Source of the DNA: Lachnospiraceae bacterium
GTDB lineage: Bacteria; Bacillota; Clostridia; Lachnospirales; Lachnospiraceae
Reading direction: 5' to 3'
Assembly: GCA_017961385.1 (NCBI GenBank)
Contig: JAGCXJ010000200.1
Coordinates: 1 to 9,496 of the forward strand
DNA length: 9,496 nt
This document shows, one piece after another, positions 1 to 5,630 of the stretch. Within the stretch, counting starts at the first letter, position 1. Each line of letters opens with the position of its first letter. The notes under the pieces were generated by a model, which saw only the letters and a list, made by a program, of their open reading frames with translations, was not told where the DNA came from and did not search any database. Both the position numbers and the translations under genes were made by a program.

Positions 1-250
1 ATCTTACGGGCGAACCTTCAACAAGGACTCTCTCTTTAAGATGATCGGCAAGGTCGCTGGTCGGATCTATCATTAAAAAAGCATAGCATTCATAAAGACT
101 AGGCATGGTATGTTTCATGCCGCTTCCGGTAACAAATATCTCATGCGATCTAAGAAAGAATATATGATAAAAATCATGCTTATGACTGACTGTTTCTTTG
201 AAAGTAGGTATTACTATCACATATTCATTATCAAAAATGATCCTGCTCAT
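1..250 (-). CDS. AraC-like transcriptional regulator, N-terminal part (cut by window edge)
   Basis: Only the first 83 codons are inside the window; the gene runs off the low-coordinate edge. The protein starts MSRIIFDNEYVIV and has a histidine-rich stretch at residues 23-29 (HKHDFYH) followed by a beta-rich segment. This is the pattern of the cupin sensor domain at the front of many AraC-family regulators. The DNA-binding domain that would settle the matter lies outside the window, so the family call is an inference. The ATG follows the stop of the alpha/beta hydrolase gene by 16 bases, so it is probably the last visible gene of the TetR operon. The ribosome site is weak (AGTGAG about 6 bases upstream), which suits translation coupled to the preceding gene. 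It could instead be another cupin-type protein. Confidence 0.55.
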   Translation of the reverse strand, partial: MSRIIFDNEYVIVIPTFKETVSHKHDFYHIFFLRSHEIFVTGSGMKHTMPSLYECYAFLMIDPTSDLADHLKERVLVEGSPVR

Positions 251-266
251 ATGCTGCTCACTTATT

Positions 267-1108
267 CTATATGAATTCCTTCATCAATCCGATATACTTT
301 TCATACTCAAGTACTGTGCCGAAATGACCGTTCTTTATATACTCAACTTTTGCATCAGGGAAAAGCTCCTGTAAAGACTGCTGCTCATCATTTGAAAAGA
401 AATCCTCTTTTGGAAATATAAGCAGCACCTTATCCTTTATAAAATCAAAGTCTTCCTTTTTACAGGGTTTTATATCTACAACCTTTGCTATCATGCCTGT
501 GATATGGATATCCTTACTGCTAGTATAATCCCTAAACATGAATTCAAACATTTCCTTAAGATATTCTCTATCCTCTTTTGTTTCTTTTTTGCGTAGTTTT
601 TAAGACACGAATCGATCACTCTGGGTTTTAGCTTCTCATAATTGCAATGCTTCATATACCATAAAAGAAGCGGTGCAAAACGATATTTCTTCTTTTCTGT
701 CTTCAAGGTTTTTTCATCAAGCCCCGCTGTTGAAAACAGACCAAGTCCCGTCACCATCTGCGGATATCTTCTTGCAAAGATCTGAGCCATCATTCCGCCA
801 AAGCTTGCTCCTGCAAAAAATGCTTTTTCTATTCCAAGTTTAGTTAGAAACTCATGGATAAGTTTTGCGGTTTCATCAACTGTCTTTATCTCGTAAGGAT
901 AATCAAAGATAAGAACCCTGTATTCATCAGACATCTTCTCTGCATACTTAAACCACATCTGTGAACAGTTCATACCGCCGTTTAAAAAAACAACACAGGG
1001 ATTTGCTTCCTCTCCCTTAAGTATATAACGGATGTTTGCCGCAGCGATCTTCATTACCTGATATGGGTTTTTCTTAAGAAACGGCTCGATCTCATCTTGA
1101 TAACTCAT
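267..1108 (-). pseudogene. Alpha/beta hydrolase, reading frame broken by a -1 shift at an A6 run
   Basis: The first part (start 1108) has a beta-strand-turn segment VVFLNGGMN typical of the oxyanion region and a nucleophile elbow GASFGG with the catalytic serine near residue 98. The frame is lost at the A6 run at 585-590; the original frame then runs in unrelated sequence to a stop at 491. The other frame, continued to the TAG at 267, supplies the missing end of the fold: the acid region LIFPKEDFFS and the catalytic histidine in KNGHFGTV. Adding one A, or a -1 slip, gives a normal 280-residue hydrolase carrying a whole Ser-Asp-His triad. The break may be a real mutation, a homopolymer sequencing error, or recoding, since the run reads A_AAA_AAG in the right phase. 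The start has a good ribosome site (AAAGGGGAG) that overlaps the stop of the membrane-protein gene upstream. The substrate is unknown. Confidence 0.8.
584..590 (-). other. Slippery heptamer A_AAA_AAG at the hydrolase frame break
   Basis: Read on the minus strand in the hydrolase frame, the codons are GCA AAA AAG, the same slip heptamer used for -1 frameshifting in E. coli dnaX. A -1 slip here joins residue 175 of the first frame to the frame that ends at 267. A weak six-pair hairpin (AGGATA with TATCTT, one G-U pair, loop GAGAA, 558-574) begins 9 bases downstream. No Shine-Dalgarno-like stimulator is visible upstream. The site is seen directly; that it works is not shown. Confidence 0.45.
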
Positions 1109-1122
1109 TTTTATTCTCCCCT

Positions 1123-1824
1123 TTAATCATAGTTTTGTGTTTTCACATGCTTTGCCAGTGCAAGATACATCAATAACCAGCCAAGTGATTCAAAGGCAAC
1201 CGTGAAATCCTTGAAAAACTGAAGCGGTATCATCTTTAGCATAAAATCGATCAGGATAGAAGACAGCGGGCAGCAGATAAGTGCCCAGATGCCCAGATCA
1301 AGCTTCTTTTTTAAGATGATGTAGTACCAGGCTATCGATACACCCAGATCACAGATCAGATAAACTATCATAAGCTGCGCTATTATAAGCAATGTCGAAT
1401 CATTTACAGCTTCTGCCGCTGTCATTGGGTCTACTCCAAGCTTTAGCAAAGTCTTGTAAAACATCGGGAATACACATAAAAGGATATGAAATCCTATTCC
1501 GAATGTCATAAGAAGTATATGGCCAAGGCAGAAAGCATTGCAAAAGAATCTGCCTGCTTTTGTTTCTGATAAAGATGTATTCTTTCTCATCATGCTTATG
1601 GCTTCAGCAGATGCAAAATATACAGGTAAAAGCGCTATAAGAGCAAGAGTCGCAGAAAGAACAAATCTGTACATAGACATCTGCGGCCAGTTAGAGTGAA
1701 CAACGAGTCCGATCTCTTTATCATTTGCTCCTGCTGCATCCAAGAGCCAGTCACCGATCATAAACATAAGCATCCCGACTGCTCCTATTTTGAATTTCAT
1801 CTCATTTTTCTTTTTCTCAGTCAT
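1123..1824 (-). CDS. Six-helix integral membrane protein of unknown function
   Basis: A 233-residue protein with about six hydrophobic segments (roughly 10-29, 51-74, 93-118, 140-165, 175-195 and 205-225). A GDWLLD motif sits at the end of the first helix. It resembles uncharacterised membrane proteins of Clostridia, possibly the family named DUF6796, but that name is from memory and unchecked. The start at 1824 is chosen over an upstream ATG at 1872 because it has a ribosome site (GAGGAT, about 6 bases before the ATG) and its ATG overlaps the TetR stop by 8 bases, a usual sign of translational coupling. The upstream ATG would lie deep inside the TetR gene. Co-transcription with TetR suggests it may be a target or partner of that regulator, for example in export or stress sensing. 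No transporter signature is visible. Confidence 0.75.
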   Translation of the reverse strand: MTEKKKNEMKFKIGAVGMLMFMIGDWLLDAAGANDKEIGLVVHSNWPQMSMYRFVLSATLALIALLPVYFASAEAISMMRKNTSLSETKAGRFFCNAFCLGHILLMTFGIGFHILLCVFPMFYKTLLKLGVDPMTAAEAVNDSTLLIIAQLMIVYLICDLGVSIAWYYIILKKKLDLGIWALICCPLSSILIDFMLKMIPLQFFKDFTVAFESLGWLLMYLALAKHVKTQNYD

Positions 1825-2419
1825 TGTTTTTATCCTCAAAAAACAGATCAAGTATCTTATCAATGATCTCATTTAAAGTTTTCTCATATGCCGATTCATG
1901 CAAAAAAGGTCTCGTTTCAGCGGTTATGGCAAGGATCTTTATCAAATTTGCTATCAGTCCGAAATCCAGATCCTTTCTGACATTTTCAAAATACTTTGCC
2001 ACCATGTTGGTAACTGCGGTTTCCTTTTCTATATCCGGTCTGTATACACTGGATGAGTTTATCAGCTTGAATTCATCTTCCAGAGTCATATGCGGATATA
2101 TGCTTATGTTCTCATCTACGAGCGCTCTTAACAGTTTTTTTACATCTTTTCTATTAAGTTTTCGTCTGCCTATAATGACATCCTCTTCTATCAGCAAATG
2201 AAGCATCTTATTTCTGTGATAATGGATAAGGTCTGTCATATACTCTTCTTTTGTCTTCCAGAAATTATAAAAGGTGCTGACACCAATCTGAGCCGAGCCC
2301 GTTATCTTTGAAATGGAAGTATGTGTCATTCCGTACTCTTTTAACAGCGAAAATCCTGCATCCAGCATTTTGATACGCAGTTCTTCTTTTTCCTCTTGTG
2401 AAAATACTCTTACCGGCAT
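1817..2419 (-). CDS. TetR/AcrR-family transcriptional regulator
   Basis: A 200-residue protein with a typical TetR DNA-binding domain in the first 60 residues. A first helix (EELRIKMLDAGFSLLKEYG) is followed by the helix-turn-helix around residues 33-57, with the recognition segment IGVSTFYNFWKTKEEY. The rest is helical and has no recognisable ligand signature, as is normal for the family's effector domain. It has a strong ribosome site (AGAGGA, 7 bases before the ATG) and its own near-consensus promoter with several palindromes, so it probably represses itself and the genes behind it: a membrane protein overlapping its stop, an alpha/beta hydrolase and an AraC-like regulator. The inducer is unknown. 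Confidence 0.92.
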   Translation of the reverse strand: MPVRVFSQEEKEELRIKMLDAGFSLLKEYGMTHTSISKITGSAQIGVSTFYNFWKTKEEYMTDLIHYHRNKMLHLLIEEDVIIGRRKLNRKDVKKLLRALVDENISIYPHMTLEDEFKLINSSSVYRPDIEKETAVTNMVAKYFENVRKDLDFGLIANLIKILAITAETRPFLHESAYEKTLNEIIDKILDLFFEDKNND

Positions 2420-2431
2420 TGTTTTTCCTCT

Positions 2432-2494
2432 TGCGAATGTTTTATTATTTTATTCGCATAAATGTTAGCATAGACTAACTATGTTGTCAACATA
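2432..2494. promoter_or_regulatory. Three palindromes over the TetR promoter (candidate operators)
   Basis: Three perfect inverted repeats lie in line. TATGTTG-T-CAACATA (2480-2494) covers the -35 box. GTTAG-N6-CTAAC (2464-2479) covers the spacer and -10 box. TGCGAAT-N13-ATTCGCA (2432-2458) runs from the start point to just before the ribosome site. The 16-bp middle one has the size and place of a TetR operator, suggesting autorepression. Which one is the true site cannot be told from sequence. Confidence 0.5.
2462..2490 (-). promoter_or_regulatory. Sigma-A promoter of the TetR operon
   Basis: Reading the minus strand, TTGACA (2490-2485) is followed by a 17-base spacer and TAACAT (2467-2462). 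The start point would be near 2455, about 36 bases before the TetR ATG. The -35 box is perfect and the -10 box keeps the key T, A and T positions. Confidence 0.75.
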
Positions 2495-2524
2495 CAAATT
2501 TAAATTTTTATATTGGGGATTTTT

Positions 2525-3025
2525 CTATAGATCTGTAAGCCACTTATCCGCCTGGGATCTGGTAGTAAAGATAAATACCTGCTTATCAGGATACTTTTCA
2601 AGAAGAGAATAGACCTTGGGTCTGTCCTGTGTATGGAATTCCTTTACCCACTTTACAAGCTCCGGATTCAGACTGTCTTCAGTCCATGGAATGTCTGACC
2701 TTTCTTTTCCTACTCTTTCACTTATGCCTTTTAAGCAGACTTCTTCGCTGTAATCCAAAAATATCACAGTATCACAGGCCTTTATTCGCATTTCATATGT
2801 TCTGCCGTAATTGCCGTCGATTATCCAGCTGTCTTTTTGGATCAGTTCTTTTTGCTTTTTATCAAACTCGTCTCTGCTTATATGTGTTCTGTCCTCATTC
2901 CACCAGATGTTATCAAGATGATACAGAGGCAGATCAGTCTTGTCTTTGAGTTTTTTGGCAAATGTGCTTTTTCCGCTTCCGCTGCATCCCAAAATTATAA
3001 TTCTTTTTCCAAGCTCTGTGTTCAT
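2525..3025 (-). CDS. Small P-loop ATPase/kinase-like protein (adenylate-kinase-like, FlaR type)
   Basis: A 166-residue protein with a Walker A loop GCSGSGKST at residues 13-21 right after the first beta strand. Next come a YHLDNIWW segment (35-42) and SWIIDGNYGRT (66-76), the layout of small proteins often annotated as DNA topology modulation protein FlaR or as AAA family ATPase. These look like nucleotide or small-molecule kinases; the true substrate is not known. It starts 7 bases after the stop of the flavin-protein gene, and its ribosome site GAGG overlaps that stop, so it is the last gene of this operon. No hairpin terminator is visible in the about 105 bases between it and the TetR gene. 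Confidence 0.8.
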   Translation of the reverse strand: MNTELGKRIIILGCSGSGKSTFAKKLKDKTDLPLYHLDNIWWNEDRTHISRDEFDKKQKELIQKDSWIIDGNYGRTYEMRIKACDTVIFLDYSEEVCLKGISERVGKERSDIPWTEDSLNPELVKWVKEFHTQDRPKVYSLLEKYPDKQVFIFTTRSQADKWLTDL

Positions 3026-3032
3026 TGCATCC

Positions 3033-3506
3033 TCACATCTTTGGTTTGCGCTTTCCGCTATATTCTTTTGAGACTACTTTAAATACGCACACCGCACCTG
3101 CCTGTGCATCTGTAAACTCGGTTTCGATCTGCATCTGATGTTTTACAAGCTTTTTAAGGGCGTACTTCTTTTCATTGATATCTTCAATAAATTCTGCCTT
3201 GCCGTTTCCTATGATACTAGAATAATAATATCCTGAATTGCAGGGAGTCTCGGCATGTATGGGCTCGCCTTCGCTATAAAGGACAAAGCATACTCTGTTA
3301 TTGTTTTTTATGATATCTATCTTTCTTCCTTCTTTCGCACAATGGAAGAATAAAACCAGATCGTCTCCTCTGAACTCGTAACCGTAGTTTAGCGGCACAT
3401 TGTAGGGGATATCGCCATCGATCATGGCAATACAGGCTGTCTTGCATGATTCAAGGATGTTTATCATTTCTTCCTTCTGTGTTACTTGTCTGTCTTTTCT
3501 TCTCAT
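3033..3506 (-). CDS. Pyridoxamine-phosphate-oxidase-like flavin protein (NimA-like)
   Basis: A 157-residue split-barrel flavin-binding protein. It begins MRRKDRQVTQ, like the conserved start of NimA-type proteins, and has VPLNYGYE (37-44), FFHCAKEGRKID (53-64) and SSIIGNGKAEFI (96-107), which line the FMN site in this family. Relatives are annotated as pyridoxamine 5'-phosphate oxidase family or 5-nitroimidazole resistance proteins; the physiological reaction is usually unknown. The ATG at 3506 is kept because the first ten residues match the family, although the ribosome site is weak (AGTGAG). A later ATG at residue 14 has AAGGA in front. The gap of 70 bases from the upstream gene is larger than elsewhere in the cluster, but no clear promoter lies in it. 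Confidence 0.85.
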   Translation of the reverse strand: MRRKDRQVTQKEEMINILESCKTACIAMIDGDIPYNVPLNYGYEFRGDDLVLFFHCAKEGRKIDIIKNNNRVCFVLYSEGEPIHAETPCNSGYYYSSIIGNGKAEFIEDINEKKYALKKLVKHQMQIETEFTDAQAGAVCVFKVVSKEYSGKRKPKM

Positions 3507-3576
3507 TTAACACTACTCACTTTCTTTCTAAACATCACAACCAAAATAGCTCTTACCGTCTATCAATATAAACTAT

Positions 3577-4170
3577 CTATTTCTTCTTAAATGAATAATC
3601 GCACATTCTCCCGCCGTTTCCGATCTGTTCTGTATAGATAAAATCTGCTCTTGGCAATTCTCTGTACAGAATATCATCCACCTTGCAGAATACTGCTGTC
3701 ATCTCAGGTATTCTATATTTAGAGAATATCTGCTGATATATGCATTTATGTGTAGTCATTGAAAATGTATCCCTAGGGCATGAAGGAAACTCCACATCCC
3801 AGCCGTATCCCAGAGTTTTCTTAAACTTTATTGGCATCGCAAATTTTAAAAATGCTACAAACCATCCGTTACCGGCAAGTTTTTTCATAGAAGTGATCTG
3901 CGGTCTGATATATTCATACATTGCATCTGCTACAGTTTTTACTGCCTCTTCCCTTGTCTTTCCATTTTCCTCTAAAACCATCTCCATTGCAAGAGAAGTG
4001 AAAAGATTGCAAAGATGAGCATAGTTTCTGTTATCGGCATACTCAGGATTTTCTTTTACCAATCGATCTATTCTTGTGATCAGCTGTGTTGCTTCATCTT
4101 CACTTAAGGTTTTAGCAAATTTACAAAATCTACTGTGTTCTATCATCTTTTGAGGTATATATTTTTTCAT
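3577..4170 (-). CDS. L-2-amino-thiazoline-4-carboxylate hydrolase-like protein
   Basis: A 197-residue soluble protein. The C-terminal half has the pattern of the family named after Pseudomonas L-2-amino-thiazoline-4-carboxylic acid hydrolase: THKCIYQQIF (140-149), FCKVDDILYREL (161-172) and a final GGRMCDYSF (187-195) with conserved Cys and Asp. In Pseudomonas the named enzyme acts in the route from the thiazoline to L-cysteine; most relatives in gut Clostridia have no tested function. Its ATG overlaps the TGA of the methyltransferase gene (ATGA, 4 bases), so the two are translationally coupled, with TTGGAGG just before the start. The pairing with two methyltransferase-like proteins suggests joint action on a small molecule, which is inference. 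Confidence 0.75.
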   Translation of the reverse strand: MKKYIPQKMIEHSRFCKFAKTLSEDEATQLITRIDRLVKENPEYADNRNYAHLCNLFTSLAMEMVLEENGKTREEAVKTVADAMYEYIRPQITSMKKLAGNGWFVAFLKFAMPIKFKKTLGYGWDVEFPSCPRDTFSMTTHKCIYQQIFSKYRIPEMTAVFCKVDDILYRELPRADFIYTEQIGNGGRMCDYSFKKK

Positions 4171-4802
4171 GCCTCCAACCTCTTTTTAAGTTTCATCACT
4201 ACCGTATAATTACAGCTGATGCTCAAGTCTGTCTCAAATCCGTATTTCTTAAATAATTTTTTCTTGTCCGCTTTATAAAACTTGGTAAAATATCCCGGAT
4301 TGCACATCACTTCCGCAAAATACAGCGGAGCATATTTTACGATCTTTCTGATATTCTTCTGTTTTTCCCATTCAAGAATTATCAGGCTCCCATCTTTTTT
4401 TAACAGCCTGAAAGCTTCCTTGAGTATCCTGTTTATCAGATCAGGATCACATTCATGCAGCACAAGACCAATGATAATATAGTCAAACGACTCATCCTTT
4501 AGACCTGTATCGGTAGCATCCCTGCTTAGCAGCCTTACATTTTTTAGTCCTTCCTTAATAACTTTTCGCTTTCCTTCAAAAAGCATGGGTTTTGATCTGT
4601 CCAGGCCGACAACAAGATTGTTGGGATTTTTCCTTGCAATCGACAGACCGTTAGTGAATGTACCGCAGCACATATCAAGTACCTTGCACTTTTCGTTTGG
4701 CAGAATACTCTCTATCACTCTTCTTGGATCATTTCCTTTTTCAGACAGCCATATCCTGTCCAATAGATCATATCCGACAGATAAAAAACTGTATATATTC
4801 AT
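4167..4802 (-). CDS. Class I SAM-dependent methyltransferase
   Basis: A 211-residue protein of the UbiE/Coq5-like type. The SAM-binding motif I is VLDMCCGTFTNG at 41-52, followed by the acidic loop VVGLDRSKPML (about 64-74), the motif DYIIIGLVLHECD and the usual RLLKKDGSLIILEWE strand. The methyl acceptor is not evident. The ribosome site GAGGT overlaps the TAG of the ICMT-like gene and the start is 10 bases after that stop; its own stop overlaps the next start by 4 bases. It is therefore the middle of a tightly coupled three-gene set. The small C-terminal domain has a lysine-rich stretch (KFYKADKKKLFKKYGF). Confidence 0.88.
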   Translation of the reverse strand: MNIYSFLSVGYDLLDRIWLSEKGNDPRRVIESILPNEKCKVLDMCCGTFTNGLSIARKNPNNLVVGLDRSKPMLFEGKRKVIKEGLKNVRLLSRDATDTGLKDESFDYIIIGLVLHECDPDLINRILKEAFRLLKKDGSLIILEWEKQKNIRKIVKYAPLYFAEVMCNPGYFTKFYKADKKKLFKKYGFETDLSISCNYTVVMKLKKRLEA

Positions 4803-4812
4803 ATCTGTACCT

Positions 4813-5310
4813 CTACTGTCTCTTAAACGGTATGCATCTGTTCACTCTCTTCTTGTAATCCTCATATTCCGTCTTATAAAGATCAAGAAGCCATTTTTCT
4901 TCTGTATTCATCAAGACCACTGTCATTATCCCCCAATTGATAACCGGTATGATAAGGAGCCATGCATTATGAAATATAAGGATCAATCCTATCATAAATA
5001 TCCACCATCCGCTGTACATCGGATTTCTTACCCAGGAATATATCCCTTTGGTCATCAGTCTGTTTTCGGTTATGCTCTCATCCATATTTGATCCGAATGC
5101 TCCCTTATACCAGACAAATATCCCGGCTATCATCAGCAATATAGCGACTATGCGAAATACTATGATCCATATACCGTATAAAATTCCGCTTTTTAGAATA
5201 TTTCCTGACAGTATCATTCCTATCAGTGTTAAAATCCCCATTCCCAGTACAAGATACGGTCCTATTCCAAACATTGGCAGTTTCTGTTTTTCATTTACAT
5301 AGTTCTTCAT
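4813..5310 (-). CDS. Isoprenylcysteine carboxyl methyltransferase-like membrane protein
   Basis: A 165-residue protein with four likely membrane helices (about 14-34, 44-69, 100-116 and 117-135). It carries the family's hallmark GIYSWVRNPMYSG (89-101) and a C-terminal NTEEKWLLDLYKTEYEDYKKRV block that in ICMT/PEMT relatives helps bind S-adenosylmethionine. Bacterial members methylate varied, mostly unknown, lipophilic substrates. The start at 5310 has a clear AAAGGAG ribosome site and follows a near-consensus promoter, so it is the first gene of its operon. Two palindromes in the promoter suggest tight control. Confidence 0.85.
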   Translation of the reverse strand: MKNYVNEKQKLPMFGIGPYLVLGMGILTLIGMILSGNILKSGILYGIWIIVFRIVAILLMIAGIFVWYKGAFGSNMDESITENRLMTKGIYSWVRNPMYSGWWIFMIGLILIFHNAWLLIIPVINWGIMTVVLMNTEEKWLLDLYKTEYEDYKKRVNRCIPFKRQ

Positions 5311-5322
5311 TTTGTTCTCCTT

Positions 5323-5352
5323 TATATGAACATCTGCTCATCTGTTCATATA
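5323..5352. repeat. 30-bp interrupted palindrome over the ICMT-operon start point
   Basis: Perfect 10-base arms TATATGAACA (5323-5332) and TGTTCATATA (5343-5352) are separated by 10 bases. The right arm overlaps the -10 box and the expected start point lies inside it, so it may be an operator. As RNA, part of it could form a leader hairpin just before the ribosome site. The minus strand can also be read as three 8-base units (ATGAACAG, ATGAGCAG, ATGTTCAT). Confidence 0.5.
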
Positions 5353-5378
5353 TTATCAGCGTTTGCAAATATTGTCAA
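5350..5378 (-). promoter_or_regulatory. Sigma-A promoter of the ICMT operon
   Basis: Minus strand TTGACA (5378-5373), a 17-base spacer and TAATAT (5355-5350). It is close to consensus in both boxes and ends about 40 bases before the ATG at 5310. Confidence 0.85.
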
Positions 5379-5393
5379 CAAAAACTGTTGACA
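5373..5393. promoter_or_regulatory. 21-bp palindrome holding the -35 boxes of two divergent promoters
   Basis: TGTCAACA (5373-5380), five bases, TGTTGACA (5386-5393): perfect 8-base arms. Each arm contains a TTGACA box, one for the minus-strand ICMT promoter and one for a plus-strand promoter. A dimeric protein bound here could control both directions at once, though part of the symmetry follows from two facing -35 boxes. Confidence 0.55.
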
Positions 5394-5416
5394 CTTATCA
5401 TTTTTCATAGTATATT
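5388..5416 (+). promoter_or_regulatory. Plus-strand sigma-A promoter of a candidate small RNA
   Basis: TTGACA (5388-5393), a 17-base spacer and TATATT (5411-5416), giving a start point near 5423. It points away from the ICMT operon into a stretch with no credible gene that ends in a terminator. Confidence 0.65.
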
Positions 5417-5422
5417 ATCTTG

Positions 5423-5440
5423 TAGTTAGAGATAACTAAC
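5423..5440. promoter_or_regulatory. Candidate metal-regulator box at the small-RNA start point
   Basis: TAGTTA-GAGA-TAACTA (5423-5438), also readable as GTTAG-N6-CTAAC (5425-5440). The 16-base core matches the site at 9039-9054 in 15 of 16 positions on the opposite strand. Its half-sites resemble those of DtxR/IdeR boxes (GTTAG/CTAAC), though the spacing differs. The box covers the expected transcription start, a repressing position. That the local DtxR-type protein binds it is inference. Confidence 0.5.
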
Positions 5441-5578
5441 CCATCACTTTTATACAGGTAAAGAATTATCCTCCAAAGTTCAACGGAAATCATATAAAAC
5501 CGCACGATAAATGCAATATGCCACATACTTTTCCTTAAACACCGTTGATCCTTTAGTACGAAGACTTCTTTACCAAAC

Positions 5579-5609
5579 AAAAAAGATTGCCGCAAAGCAA
5601 TCTTTTTTT
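5579..5609. terminator. Bidirectional intrinsic terminator
   Basis: GATTGC (5585-5590) pairs with GCAATC (5597-5602) around a six-base loop, extended by A6 against T6. Each strand reads a U-run after the stem. On the minus strand it ends the ZIP operon 21 bases after the stop; on the plus strand it would end the candidate small RNA. Confidence 0.9.
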
Positions 5610-5630
5610 CATATCCTTCTCTTTTATAAA

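Larger units (their letters stand above)
5423..5609 (+). ncRNA. Candidate metal-controlled small regulatory RNA
   Basis: A transcript of about 185 bases is predicted from the plus-strand promoter at 5388-5416 to the terminator at 5579-5609. No start codon with a ribosome site opens a frame that closes before the terminator; the ATG at 5511 runs through it. The RNA would hold an unpaired-looking CCTCCAA (5470-5476), which is complementary to Shine-Dalgarno sequences and gives a 7-base match to the one before the hydrolase-like gene at 4170. It also has a long-range 7-base pairing, TCAACGG (5480-5486) with CCGTTGA (5542-5548), and a strong 3' hairpin. A regulator box at the start point and a C-rich seed recall iron-stress RNAs such as FsrA of Bacillus, by type only. 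The existence of the RNA is a prediction. Confidence 0.5.

Noticed and set aside
1825..1872. Longer start of the membrane protein, 16 residues upstream
   Set aside because: It would lie inside the TetR coding region, while the ATG at 1824 has its own ribosome site and the usual coupled overlap.
1824..2201. Plus-strand 125-codon frame opposite the TetR gene
   Set aside because: It is the antisense shadow of a clear TetR protein and has no ribosome site. Other plus-strand frames over the coding regions were rejected on the same grounds.
2464..2479. GTTAG-N6-CTAAC at the TetR promoter as a third metal-regulator box
   Set aside because: The five-base arms match the two ZIP-region boxes, but the six central bases do not, and the adjoining gene is a TetR that needs an operator of this size. 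I treat it as a TetR site.
3507..3576. Separate promoter in the 70-base gap before the flavin-protein gene
   Set aside because: A TTGATA is present, but no -10 box lies at a workable distance, so I leave the gene in the ICMT operon.
5398..5595. Minus-strand 65-codon frame in the gap after the ZIP gene
   Set aside because: Its start lies inside the terminator, it has no ribosome site, and its composition is unlike that of its neighbours.
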